Below, in pieces: positions 1-5,626 of a DNA stretch of 5,626 bases. Position 1 is the stretch's first letter; each line of letters starts with the position of its first letter. The DNA lies in contig DNBZ01000050.1 in the NCBI GenBank assembly GCA_003484585.1, forward strand, positions 1,198 to 6,823, written 5' to 3'. A program made the translations under genes and the position numbers. This DNA is from Bacteroidota bacterium. GTDB lineage: Bacteria; Bacteroidota; Bacteroidia; NS11-12g; UBA9320. The notes beneath the pieces were generated by a model. The model saw nothing but the letters and a program-made list of their open reading frames with translations, had not been told where the DNA came from and ran no database searches.

Positions 1-14
1 CAGAAAATTATCCT

Positions 15-22
15 TAAATTTC
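15..22 (+). promoter_or_regulatory. Possible -7 promoter element of the Dcp gene
   Basis: TAAATTTC matches the Bacteroidetes -7 consensus TAnnTTTG at all fixed positions except the last. It ends only 6 bases before the ATG, so a transcript started from it would have almost no leader. The -33 region lies outside the window, so the call rests on this one element and is weak. Confidence 0.25.
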
Positions 23-28
23 GCCACA

Positions 29-2176
29 ATGCAAAATCTATCAAAAACGCTAACCCTTGCCATTATTACAGCAGTAACCATCACAGCGTGTAACACCACA
101 CCTAAAGAAAAACCAATGGAAGACAACGTATTACTCCAAGAGTGGACCGGATCCTACGGTGGAGTTCCTGCCTTTGATAAGATGAAACTAGAAGATGTGA
201 AACCTGCTATGCTAAGAGGTATGGAACTCCATCTGGCAGAAATAGACAAGATAGCCACTAACGAGGATGCACCTACATTTGAAAATACCATAGAAGAACT
301 AGAACGTGCTGGGCAAGAACTCAATAGAGCTTTTACCTACTACGGAATACTGAGCGGCAATATGTCGTCCCCAGAGTTCAGAGAGGTGCAAGCAGAGCTG
401 TCTCCTCTCCTATCAGAATACCAAACTAAGATTACACAGAACTCAACACTATTTTCCCGTATAAAAACGGTATACGATGCAGCCAAAGCAAAACCACTAG
501 AAAGCGAGCAGCAACGTGTAATAGAACTGATATACAAAGAGTTTGAGATGAATGGAGCTCAACTGAATGCTGCACAAAAAGCAGAATACGCAGGAATAAG
601 CACACAACTCTCTACCCTCTACAACACCTTCTCTAGCAATGTATTACACGACGAAGAAAACTATGTGACCTACCTTACCGCGGAGCAACTCGGCGGATTA
701 CCAGAAGGATTTATAAAATCTGCAGCGAGCATAGCCGCTGACAAAGGACAAGAAGGCAAGTATGCCATCACCAACTCTCGCTCTTCTATGGATCCATTTC
801 TGACGTATGCTACCGATAGAGAATTGCGTAAGCAGGTATGGACCAACTACTACTCCCGTGGAGATAATGGAGATGAATATGACAACAATACACTGATAGC
901 AGAAGTACTGCAACTCAGACGCAAAAAGGTAGAGATTTTGGGCTACAAAAACTTTGCGGAGTGGAGACTGCAAGACAGAATGGCCAAAAATCCAGAAAAT
1001 GCACTTGCCCTTATGGAAGCAGTATGGACAGCATCTATAGCAAGAGTAGACGAAGAAGTAGCAGATATGCAAGCAGTCGCAACCAAAGAAGGAGCTAAAC
1101 TAACTATAGAGCCGTGGGACTACCGCTTCTATGCCGAGAAAGTACGCAAAGAAAAATACGACCTCAACTCTGAAGAAGTAAAGCAATACCTGCAACTGGA
1201 TAAACTCACCGAGGCAATGCACTATGTAGCCGGCAGATTGTTTGACTACGAATTCACACCCCTAGCGGAAGGAACTATTCCTGTATATCACCCAGATGTA
1301 CGTGTGTGGGAAGTCACCCATAAAACTACGGGAGAAAACGTAGGCTTATGGTATCTCGATCCGTATGCGAGAGAAGGCAAGCGTTCCGGTGCGTGGGCCA
1401 ACACGTTTAGAAGTCATGCAACATTACATAGCCTGCCCGCCGAATGGAGGGTCTTAGCTACCAATAATTCTAACTTTGTGAAGCCTGCCGAAGGCGAGGC
1501 TCTTTTAGTTTCGTGGGATGATGCTACTACCTTCTTTCACGAGTTCGGACATGCATTACACTTCTTCTCTAGCACCGTAAAATACCCAACGCTCAATGGC
1601 GGTGTGCGTGACTATACCGAATTCCAATCTCAACTGCTAGAGAGATGGCTCAGCACCGATGAAGTGATAAATAACTACCTCGTGCACAACGAAACAGGAG
1701 AACCTATGCCAGCAGCACTAGTGCAAAAAATCAAAAATGCAGCCACCTTCAATCAAGGTTTTTCTACTACTGAGTATCTCGCTTCTGCACTTATGGATAT
1801 GAAATTTCACTTGGCAGACCCTACCAATATGGACGTAGATAAATTTGAAAGAGAAACCCTAGCCGAGCTTAAGATGCCGAAGGAACTCCCGATGAGACAT
1901 AGAACTCCACACTTCGGACACGTATTTTCTGGAGAAGGATATGCCACGGCGTACTATGGATATATGTGGTCAGATGTACTTACTGCTGATGCCGCAGAAG
2001 CCTTTGCAGAAGCACCAGGCGGTTTTTATGATGCAGCACTAGCAGACAAGCTTGTGAAATACCTCTTCGCTCCACGCAATGCCATAGACCCAGCAGAAGC
2101 CTATAGACTCTTTAGAGGTAGAGATGCCAAGATAGAAGCATTGATGAGAGATAGAGGGTTTCCGGTTGGGGAGTAG
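29..2176 (+). CDS. dcp: M3-family peptidyl-dipeptidase (Dcp), predicted lipoprotein
   Basis: This is a zinc metallopeptidase of family M3, whose Dcp members remove dipeptides from the C-terminus of peptides. The 715-residue length is normal for Dcp. Residues 1-21 form a lipoprotein signal: a Lys, a hydrophobic stretch and the lipobox I-T-A-C, with C21 as the lipidated cysteine. This supports the ATG at 29 and places the enzyme on an envelope membrane, probably facing the periplasm. The zinc site is the HEFGH motif at 504-508 (ligands H504 and H508, catalytic E505), and the third ligand is probably E531 in DYTEFQSQ. The C-terminal substrate-binding segment carries H631, Y638, Y642 and Y645 in GHVFSGEGYATAYYGYMWS, the place where M3 enzymes keep their transition-state His and Tyr residues. 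All key residues are present and the frame is intact. It is followed by 247 untranslated bases, so it is probably transcribed alone or as the end of an upstream operon. An oligopeptidase A-like specificity cannot be excluded. Confidence 0.95.
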   Translation: MQNLSKTLTLAIITAVTITACNTTPKEKPMEDNVLLQEWTGSYGGVPAFDKMKLEDVKPAMLRGMELHLAEIDKIATNEDAPTFENTIEELERAGQELNRAFTYYGILSGNMSSPEFREVQAELSPLLSEYQTKITQNSTLFSRIKTVYDAAKAKPLESEQQRVIELIYKEFEMNGAQLNAAQKAEYAGISTQLSTLYNTFSSNVLHDEENYVTYLTAEQLGGLPEGFIKSAASIAADKGQEGKYAITNSRSSMDPFLTYATDRELRKQVWTNYYSRGDNGDEYDNNTLIAEVLQLRRKKVEILGYKNFAEWRLQDRMAKNPENALALMEAVWTASIARVDEEVADMQAVATKEGAKLTIEPWDYRFYAEKVRKEKYDLNSEEVKQYLQLDKLTEAMHYVAGRLFDYEFTPLAEGTIPVYHPDVRVWEVTHKTTGENVGLWYLDPYAREGKRSGAWANTFRSHATLHSLPAEWRVLATNNSNFVKPAEGEALLVSWDDATTFFHEFGHALHFFSSTVKYPTLNGGVRDYTEFQSQLLERWLSTDEVINNYLVHNETGEPMPAALVQKIKNAATFNQGFSTTEYLASALMDMKFHLADPTNMDVDKFERETLAELKMPKELPMRHRTPHFGHVFSGEGYATAYYGYMWSDVLTADAAEAFAEAPGGFYDAALADKLVKYLFAPRNAIDPAEAYRLFRGRDAKIEALMRDRGFPVGE

Positions 2177-2291
2177 AAATAGAATAGTCCTTGATACTTT
2201 CTTAACACCTTCTATCGAAGAAGACCAATTACTCTCTTGTATTATAAGATTTTACACAGACATAGCTTCTCCTTTACTCATTACAATTCTG

Positions 2292-2309
2292 TCCCGATAG
2301 GTATCGGGA
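2292..2309. repeat. Compact palindrome TCCCGATA-GG-TATCGGGA
   Basis: Two perfect 8-base arms (2292-2299 and 2302-2309) flank a central GG. The sequence reads almost the same on both strands. From memory, palindromes of the form TCCCGATAnnTATCGGGA recur in intergenic regions of many Bacteroidetes genomes. A small REP-like dispersed repeat is therefore more likely than a gene-specific operator. No T-run follows, so it is not a standard intrinsic terminator, although it could stabilise the 3' end of the Dcp transcript. Confidence 0.6.
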
Positions 2310-2347
2310 GACAACCGACTCCGATTCGACTTTAGATAAAACGTATG

Positions 2348-2370
2348 CTGAGCTTAGCTGCAGTGCTCAG
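2348..2370. repeat. Imperfect hairpin with CTGAGC/GCTCAG arms
   Basis: The arms CTGAGC (2348-2353) and GCTCAG (2365-2370) enclose an 11-base loop that contains the palindrome CTGCAG. The following GGATGACGAAGCGAAG (2370-2385) resembles tails I recall on dispersed intergenic repeats containing TGAGC and GCTCAGGATGAC. With the palindrome 38 bases upstream it makes a two-hairpin cluster in the Dcp-MBL spacer. Its function is unknown and its repeat status cannot be confirmed from one copy. Confidence 0.45.
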
Positions 2371-2404
2371 GATGACGAAGCGAAGTGCTTTCAAAGACTT
2401 CCGT

Positions 2405-2412
2405 TACATTTG
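2405..2412 (+). promoter_or_regulatory. Bacteroidetes -7 promoter element for the PqqB-like gene
   Basis: TACATTTG is an exact match to the Bacteroidetes -7 consensus TAnnTTTG. It ends 11 bases before the ATG at 2424, which predicts a leader of only a few bases. No clear TTTG or TTG lies about 20 bases further upstream, so the -33 half is weak or absent. The element falls inside the longer reading that would begin at the GTG at 2385, which argues against that start. Confidence 0.65.
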
Positions 2413-2423
2413 AAAAATACAAA

Positions 2424-3380
2424 ATGACCAAATACTTCATCCTACCGATACTCTGCATACTGGCTTGCACACAAAGCCAAGAGCCGGAGAATACCAATCA
2501 AGGAGCAACAGGCAGCAAAGCATCCATTATCATACTTGGAACTATACAAGATGCAGGATCACCGCAGATAGGCTGCCAAAAAGAGTGTTGTGTAGACTTG
2601 TACGACCATCCAGATACAGACAGAATGGTATCTAGCATAGGATTAGTAGATACGGAGAATGAAAACACCTACCTCTTCGATGCTACACCAGACATGGTAG
2701 CACAAATGGCGATACTCACCAGTCACGAAAAGCAAAGCGACAAACAGCTAGCAGACGGTATCTTCCTCACCCATGCACACATAGGCCACTACACGGGCCT
2801 CATGTACCTAGGCAAAGAGTCAAAAGATGCTGATAGCGTGCCACTATTTGTGATGCCACGGATGAAGGAGTTTCTGAGCTCCAACGGCCCTTGGGACCTG
2901 CTCATTAACAGAAGGAACGTGAGCCTAAAAGAACTAAAACACGAACTACCCGTGAGGTTATCTGCCAATATCACGGTGACCCCGCTACTAGTACCGCACA
3001 GAGACGAATACTCCGAAACGGTAGGCTACCGCATAGATGGACCCGATAAAAGTGCCCTCTATATCCCAGACATAGATAAATGGGACAAGTGGGATCTCGA
3101 TATTATAGAAGAGATAAAGCAAGTAGACTATGCCTTCATAGATGCCACCTTCTACAGCGGTAAAGAGATGAATAACCGAGACATCAGCCAAATACCGCAC
3201 CCTTTTATCATAGAGAGTCTAGCTAAGTTCCAAGATCTTTCAGCTACAAATAAAAGCAAGATAATCTTCATCCACTTTAACCATACCAACCCAGTGATAG
3301 ATCCTACTAGCCAAGAGAGCAAAACTGTCACAGACCAAGGTTTTAGAATTGCGAGAATGAGGGATGTGTTTGAGATGTAG
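2424..3380 (+). CDS. PqqB-like metallo-beta-lactamase-fold hydrolase, predicted lipoprotein
   Basis: This 318-residue protein has the metallo-beta-lactamase (MBL) fold and resembles PqqB-like proteins of Bacteroidetes. The frame is open back to a GTG at 2385. The ATG at 2424 is chosen because it gives a clean lipoprotein signal (lipobox I-L-A-C, C15) and because a consensus promoter lies between the two starts. The N-terminal MBL strand is followed by GCQKECC, which recalls the cysteine-containing metal site of PqqB. The metal motif reads H117-A-H119-I-G121-H122, so the usual Asp of HxHxDH is Gly. Further likely ligands are H192 (VPHRDEYSE), D216 (IPDID) and H284 (IHFNH, also H287). No pqqA, C, D or E gene is nearby, and a lipid-anchored envelope protein is an odd fit for cytoplasmic PQQ synthesis. 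A hydrolase with unknown substrate is the safer reading. It appears to be a single-gene unit. Confidence 0.9.
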   Translation: MTKYFILPILCILACTQSQEPENTNQGATGSKASIIILGTIQDAGSPQIGCQKECCVDLYDHPDTDRMVSSIGLVDTENENTYLFDATPDMVAQMAILTSHEKQSDKQLADGIFLTHAHIGHYTGLMYLGKESKDADSVPLFVMPRMKEFLSSNGPWDLLINRRNVSLKELKHELPVRLSANITVTPLLVPHRDEYSETVGYRIDGPDKSALYIPDIDKWDKWDLDIIEEIKQVDYAFIDATFYSGKEMNNRDISQIPHPFIIESLAKFQDLSATNKSKIIFIHFNHTNPVIDPTSQESKTVTDQGFRIARMRDVFEM

Positions 3381-3389
3381 ATTCTTTTC

Positions 3390-3411
3390 CTTTTTGTCTT
3401 GACACAAAAAG
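3390..3411. repeat. AT-rich hairpin just after the PqqB-like gene
   Basis: The arms CTTTTTGT (3390-3397) and ACAAAAAG (3404-3411) pair perfectly around the loop CTTGAC. An alternative register pairs TGTC with GACA. It starts 9 bases after the stop codon, a usual position for a terminator. The stem is AT-rich and no T-run follows on either strand, so it is not a textbook intrinsic terminator. It may help end the transcript or may be the edge of a dispersed repeat. Confidence 0.4.
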
Positions 3412-3611
3412 AAAGAAAACGGAGTTTCATAAACACCATAAAAAACAGACACTAGTACATAAAAAGGTCAAGGCTCTATCTTCAAAGCCATTTCTCCTTC
3501 ATAAAGGACACAAAATGCACTAGCCTCTTGCTTCATCCTTTTTTGCCGTAAAAAAGAATTAAAAACCTCCTCGCTTTAGAACCTCTTGGATAAAACATAA
3601 ACCCCTCCCGC

Positions 3612-3649
3612 CAATGAAAAAACTCGCTTCACTCAGACAGTTTTCATTG
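3612..3649. repeat. Inverted repeat CAATGAAAA / TTTTCATTG
   Basis: Perfect 9-base arms (3612-3620 and 3641-3649) enclose a 20-base loop whose ends, CT and AG, can extend the stem past an AA bulge. Near-identical direct phrases CCTCCCGC (3605-3612) and CTTCCCGC (3656-3663) lie at either side. The loop phrase CTCGCTTCACTCAGAC looks like a flavobacterial dispersed repeat that I recall from other genomes. The function is unknown. Confidence 0.5.
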
Positions 3650-3689
3650 TGCATCCTTCCCGCTGTTTTGTTTTAGCACCAAAATCTTC

Positions 3690-3712
3690 TTATGCGAGAG
3701 TCCCTAGCATAA
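3690..3712. repeat. Short inverted repeat TTATGC / GCATAA
   Basis: Six-base arms (3690-3695 and 3707-3712) pair around an 11-base loop. An arm this short could arise by chance in AT-rich DNA. It is listed because it adds to the cluster of stems in this spacer. No T-run follows. Confidence 0.25.
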
Positions 3713-3846
3713 CATAACTATCGACTTCAAGACAAATCCTTTTGAGACAATGCGAAGCCGAGCGTGGGCCAAAAGTATTCTGGTAGATGAGTCTGCGGCG
3801 GAGACTACTTTGAAGGCACTCGGGCTGACAAAGCTTTCATAAAAGG

Positions 3847-3873
3847 CTATTCACCTTATATTGCCGCCCTATA
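3847..3873 (+). promoter_or_regulatory. Promoter-like block, copy 1, upstream of the dipeptidase
   Basis: This 27-base block is identical at 26 positions to the one at 4923-4949; the only difference is T at 3856 against C at 4932. Its core, TATATTGCCGCCCTATA (3857-3873), contains TATATTG, which is one T short of the Bacteroidetes -7 consensus TAnnTTTG. It ends 21 bases before the dipeptidase ATG. A promoter plus initially transcribed region is the best reading, with a leader of roughly 25 bases. No clear -33 element is visible. The match extends well beyond a -7 box, so a regulator site or a recent duplication is also possible. Confidence 0.55.
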
Positions 3874-3894
3874 CTTACAGCTAAAACTACCACA

Positions 3895-4884
3895 ATGAAA
3901 CATCCAGTAATAGATCTGCACTGCGACCTGCTCGCACATATGCTAAATATGCCTACTCCAGACCCTTTCGATAAAGAAGGGATTGGTTGTTCCTTTCCTG
4001 CATTGGCGGCAGGAAATATAAAGCTGCAGGTGATGGCCATTTTCACGGCTACGGAAAAGGGAAGTACATTATTAGCGGTAAAACAGAGTGAGATCTTTGC
4101 ATCCTTCCTTGCAAAATACCCAGATGATTGTAGGTTGGTGCATGAAGTAAGCACCCTTAATCAAATTACAAGTTCATCTAAACTAGGTATGATAGCTGCC
4201 ATAGAAAACGCCTCTGGGTTTTGCGAAGAAGATGAGCCACTGGCTATTGGGTTAGAACGGTTAGAACAAATCATCACCAATACTACTCGTATCTTATACA
4301 TTGGACTGACACACCACCTAGAAAATAGATTTGGTGGAGGAAATAATAGCGATGTAGGCTTAAAGGACGACGGCAAAACATTGCTTCAGTATTTGAATGG
4401 GAGAAAAATCGCAGTTGATTTTTCCCATGCCAGTGATGCTCTAGCCTATGATATGCTAGCCTACATTGCAGAGCACAGCTTAGACATTCCTATCCTAGCC
4501 AGCCATTCCAATTACAGATCCATTTTCGATCATGTACGTAACCTTCCAGATGATCTTGCCAAAGAAATCATAAAACGTGGAGCACTCATCGGAGTTAATT
4601 TTTTAAGAGCGTTTGTAAACCCAGACGACTCCAATGCCCTGTACGAACACATCAATCACGGAATTCAACTAGGGGGTATTAACTCCATTTGCTTCGGGGC
4701 AGATTATTACGCTACTGGCGGTCATCCTGACCTATCACGTATTCCATTTTACTTCAAAGAACACGGAGATGCAAGCTGCTATCCAGCTATTCTAAACTCA
4801 ATCTCTGAGCAGGTTTCTCCAGATGCAGTAGCAGGCATCGGCTATCAAAATGTGATAAATTATCTGAATAAGCTTTGGGAGTAA
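3895..4884 (+). CDS. M19-family (renal-type) membrane dipeptidase homologue
   Basis: This 329-residue metallopeptidase belongs to family M19, which hydrolyses dipeptides, including some with a D-residue at the C-terminal side, through a two-zinc site. The TIM-barrel ligands can be placed by comparison with human renal dipeptidase: H9 and D11 (DLHCD), bridging E104 (AIENASG), H178 (DFSHASD), H204 (ASHSNYR) and probably D270 (FGADYY). R215 in VRNLPDD sits 11 residues after H204, the same spacing as the substrate-binding Arg of the human enzyme. All key residues are present. There is no signal peptide or membrane segment, so despite the family name it is probably cytoplasmic. The ATG at 3895 fits because the metal motif begins at residue 7 and a promoter-like block lies just upstream. 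No Shine-Dalgarno site is visible. It could support peptide scavenging or recycling of cell-wall dipeptides; the sequence does not decide which. Confidence 0.93.
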   Translation: MKHPVIDLHCDLLAHMLNMPTPDPFDKEGIGCSFPALAAGNIKLQVMAIFTATEKGSTLLAVKQSEIFASFLAKYPDDCRLVHEVSTLNQITSSSKLGMIAAIENASGFCEEDEPLAIGLERLEQIITNTTRILYIGLTHHLENRFGGGNNSDVGLKDDGKTLLQYLNGRKIAVDFSHASDALAYDMLAYIAEHSLDIPILASHSNYRSIFDHVRNLPDDLAKEIIKRGALIGVNFLRAFVNPDDSNALYEHINHGIQLGGINSICFGADYYATGGHPDLSRIPFYFKEHGDASCYPAILNSISEQVSPDAVAGIGYQNVINYLNKLWE

Positions 4885-4922
4885 AAAATACAACTCAAAA
4901 GAATAACTCCTCCCCAAAATAA

Positions 4923-4949
4923 CTATTCACCCTATATTGCCGCCCTATA
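4923..4949 (+). promoter_or_regulatory. Promoter-like block, copy 2, upstream of the 107-residue protein
   Basis: This is the second copy of the 27-base block at 3847-3873, with one substitution (C at 4932). It starts 38 bases after the dipeptidase stop and ends 18 bases before the next ATG. The TATATTG core (4933-4939) would act as the -7 element. Sequence on either side of the two copies is not clearly similar. This suggests selection on the block itself, or a very short duplication. It gives the downstream gene its own start of transcription rather than dependence on read-through. Confidence 0.55.
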
Positions 4950-4952
4950 AAT

Positions 4953-4957
4953 AAGGA
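4953..4957 (+). promoter_or_regulatory. Shine-Dalgarno-like AAGGA
   Basis: AAGGA lies 10 bases before the ATG at 4968. It is the best-placed ribosome binding site in the window and supports that start. The two lipoprotein genes and the dipeptidase lack a comparable site. Confidence 0.5.
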
Positions 4958-4967
4958 CGATACTAAA

Positions 4968-5291
4968 ATGGAAAATAAAAGAGAAAAACCGACACCAGAA
5001 GCGAAAGCACTTTCGCTTTATCTAATGGCTCACAAATCATCTGATAACGCAATAAAAGACAAGTCTAGAAAGATGAACAAGCGTTGGGATATGGTGGTAG
5101 CAGGCGAATTAGAAAAGACGGCGTACCAAGAAGAGGTACAAGCAGCATTAACGTTTTATGGTGGCTATAAAGAAGTAATAGAGAAAACAGTTAAATTTTA
5201 CATTGATAAATTTGGCGAATGGAAGTCACAAGGTGATGACCAATATGGAGTAGACGCTCAGCAAATAGCTGATAAGCTACTGGCTGAATAG
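4968..5291 (+). CDS. Small highly charged protein of unknown function
   Basis: I do not recognise this 107-residue protein. It is rich in charged residues (15 Lys and 3 Arg against about 19 Asp and Glu), has no Cys, no signal peptide and no membrane segment, and looks mostly helical. Visible parts are a Lys-rich N-terminal half ending in KMNKRWDMVV (about 35-44), a central aromatic stretch with FYGGY and KFYIDKFGEW (about 63-84), and a likely C-terminal helix (QQIADKLLAE). It is judged real because it has its own promoter-like block, a Shine-Dalgarno-like AAGGA at good distance, normal codon use and a tight 18-base gap to the next gene. It is probably a soluble cytoplasmic protein. Cotranscription with the downstream dehydrogenase is likely, but no functional link follows from that. 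Confidence 0.8.
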   Translation: MENKREKPTPEAKALSLYLMAHKSSDNAIKDKSRKMNKRWDMVVAGELEKTAYQEEVQAALTFYGGYKEVIEKTVKFYIDKFGEWKSQGDDQYGVDAQQIADKLLAE

Positions 5292-5309
5292 TGCGGTTTT
5301 TTCAAAGGA

Positions 5310-5626
5310 ATGATAGCATCCATTAGAAGACAATACACCACTGCAAGTAATATAAAAACGGAGCATATAGACCAACCAATACCAGCAGAAAACAAAGTAT
5401 TGGTAAAGGTGCACGCTACTACCGTAAACAGAACGGACTGTGCTAATCTTACGGCAAAGCCTTTCATTATGCGATTTGTTTTAGGACTATTACAACCCAA
5501 GACAATAATCATAGGAACAGATTTCGCAGGGGAAGTGATAGCAGTAGGTGCTAATATAAAATTACTACATATAGGGGATAATGTATTTGGTTTTAGCGAT
5601 GCAGGTGCAGAGTCCCAAGCAGAATA
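5310..5626 (+). CDS. Zinc-independent MDR dehydrogenase, quinone oxidoreductase-like (N-terminal part)
   Basis: The window holds the first 105 residues of a medium-chain dehydrogenase/reductase (MDR), usually annotated as NAD(P)-dependent alcohol dehydrogenase or NADPH:quinone reductase-like; the rest lies beyond the window edge. It shows the GroES-like N-terminal domain: VLVKVHATTVNRTDC (30-44), then GTDFAGEVIAVG (69-80) and IGDNVFGF (88-95). Zinc-dependent alcohol dehydrogenases carry GHE at the position of G69-T-D here, so the catalytic zinc is probably absent. Family members reduce quinones or enals with NADPH, but the nucleotide-binding domain is not in view. ATG 5310 is the first start codon after an in-frame stop (5289-5291, the stop of the preceding gene). 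AAAGGA abuts it directly, too close to be a normal Shine-Dalgarno site. Confidence 0.88.
   Translation, partial: MIASIRRQYTTASNIKTEHIDQPIPAENKVLVKVHATTVNRTDCANLTAKPFIMRFVLGLLQPKTIIIGTDFAGEVIAVGANIKLLHIGDNVFGFSDAGAESQAE

Larger units (their letters stand above)
3381..3846. other. Gene-free intergenic region rich in inverted repeats
   Basis: This stretch between the PqqB-like gene and the dipeptidase promoter holds no convincing gene. It is crowded with short inverted repeats, listed separately, and with phrases such as AAAAAGGTCAAGG (3461-3473) and ACTCGCTTCACTCAGACAG (3622-3640). I recall similar phrases as recurrent intergenic sequence in Flavobacteriia. The last 100 bases (about 3745-3830) are more GC-rich and contain a small stem AGTCT/AGACT (3790-3794 with 3802-3806). 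It is most likely a mosaic of dispersed non-coding repeats. A small RNA is possible, but no promoter-terminator pair shows it. Confidence 0.55.

Noticed and set aside
698..1072. Minus-strand open frame of 124 codons inside the Dcp gene
   Set aside because: It is antisense to a conserved peptidase; the Cys-, Phe- and Tyr-rich translation is what the reverse strand of such a gene gives.
2209..2220. CTTC-TATC-GAAG hairpin after the Dcp gene as a terminator
   Set aside because: A 4-base stem without a T-run is too small to be distinguished from chance.
2385..2423. N-terminal extension of the PqqB-like protein from GTG 2385
   Set aside because: It would bury the lipoprotein signal behind 13 residues and place a consensus promoter element inside the coding region.
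3390..3411. Intrinsic terminator of the PqqB-like gene
   Set aside because: The stem is AT-rich and no T-run follows on either strand. It is kept only as an inverted repeat.
3152..3452. Two overlapping minus-strand open frames of 95 and 70 codons across the end of the PqqB-like gene
   Set aside because: They are mostly antisense to a well-supported gene, and their N-terminal parts come from the repeat-like spacer. They show no recognisable domain or ribosome binding site.
3708..3842. Short + strand open frame, 30 residues from ATG 3750, ending just before the promoter-like block
   Set aside because: It is very short, has no ribosome binding site and lies in repeat-like DNA with a stem (3790-3806). 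Its clean translation is probably chance or a trait of the repeat.
3837..4376. Minus-strand open frames (105 and 71 codons) over the dipeptidase start
   Set aside because: They lie antisense to the M19 gene, and the first begins in the promoter-like block. They have no independent support.
5258..5512. Minus-strand open frame of 84 codons with hydrophobic stretches
   Set aside because: It overlaps the MDR dehydrogenase, whose conserved motifs fix the coding strand as +.

Overview
The window looks like a piece of chromosome from a marine-type Flavobacteriia (phylum Bacteroidetes). The evidence is AT-rich sequence, lipoprotein signal peptides on two proteins, few Shine-Dalgarno sites, a TAnnTTTG-type promoter element, and protein family variants that I recall as typical of that group. 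All convincing genes lie on the + strand. I see no RNA gene, CRISPR array, insertion sequence or phage gene.

Layout: (1) 29-2176 is a complete M3-family peptidyl-dipeptidase (Dcp) with a lipoprotein signal. (2) 2177-2423 is a spacer with two compact hairpins that look like dispersed bacterial repeats, followed by a good Bacteroidetes -7 promoter element. (3) 2424-3380 is a PqqB-like metallo-beta-lactamase-fold lipoprotein. Its start is moved here from an upstream GTG to the ATG downstream of the promoter. (4) 3381-3894 is a 514-base stretch with no convincing gene but several inverted repeats; it ends in a promoter-like block. (5) 3895-4884 is a cytoplasmic M19 (renal-type) dipeptidase. (6) A second, 26/27 identical copy of the promoter-like block lies at 4923-4949. 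It precedes 4968-5291, a 107-residue protein I do not recognise. (7) From 5310 to the window end is the N-terminal third or so of a zinc-independent MDR (quinone oxidoreductase-like) dehydrogenase, cut by the window edge.

How they fit together: the two peptidases could act in sequence on peptides. The envelope Dcp releases C-terminal dipeptides and the M19 enzyme hydrolyses dipeptides inside the cell. They are nevertheless separate transcription units, so this is only a loose functional link. The PqqB-like protein has no pqq biosynthesis neighbours here and is unlikely to be making PQQ. The 107-residue protein and the MDR enzyme are 18 bases apart and probably cotranscribed.

The most unusual structure is the 27-base block repeated on both sides of the dipeptidase gene. 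I see no sign of a new defence, mobile or biosynthetic system; the rest looks like ordinary housekeeping and accessory metabolism.
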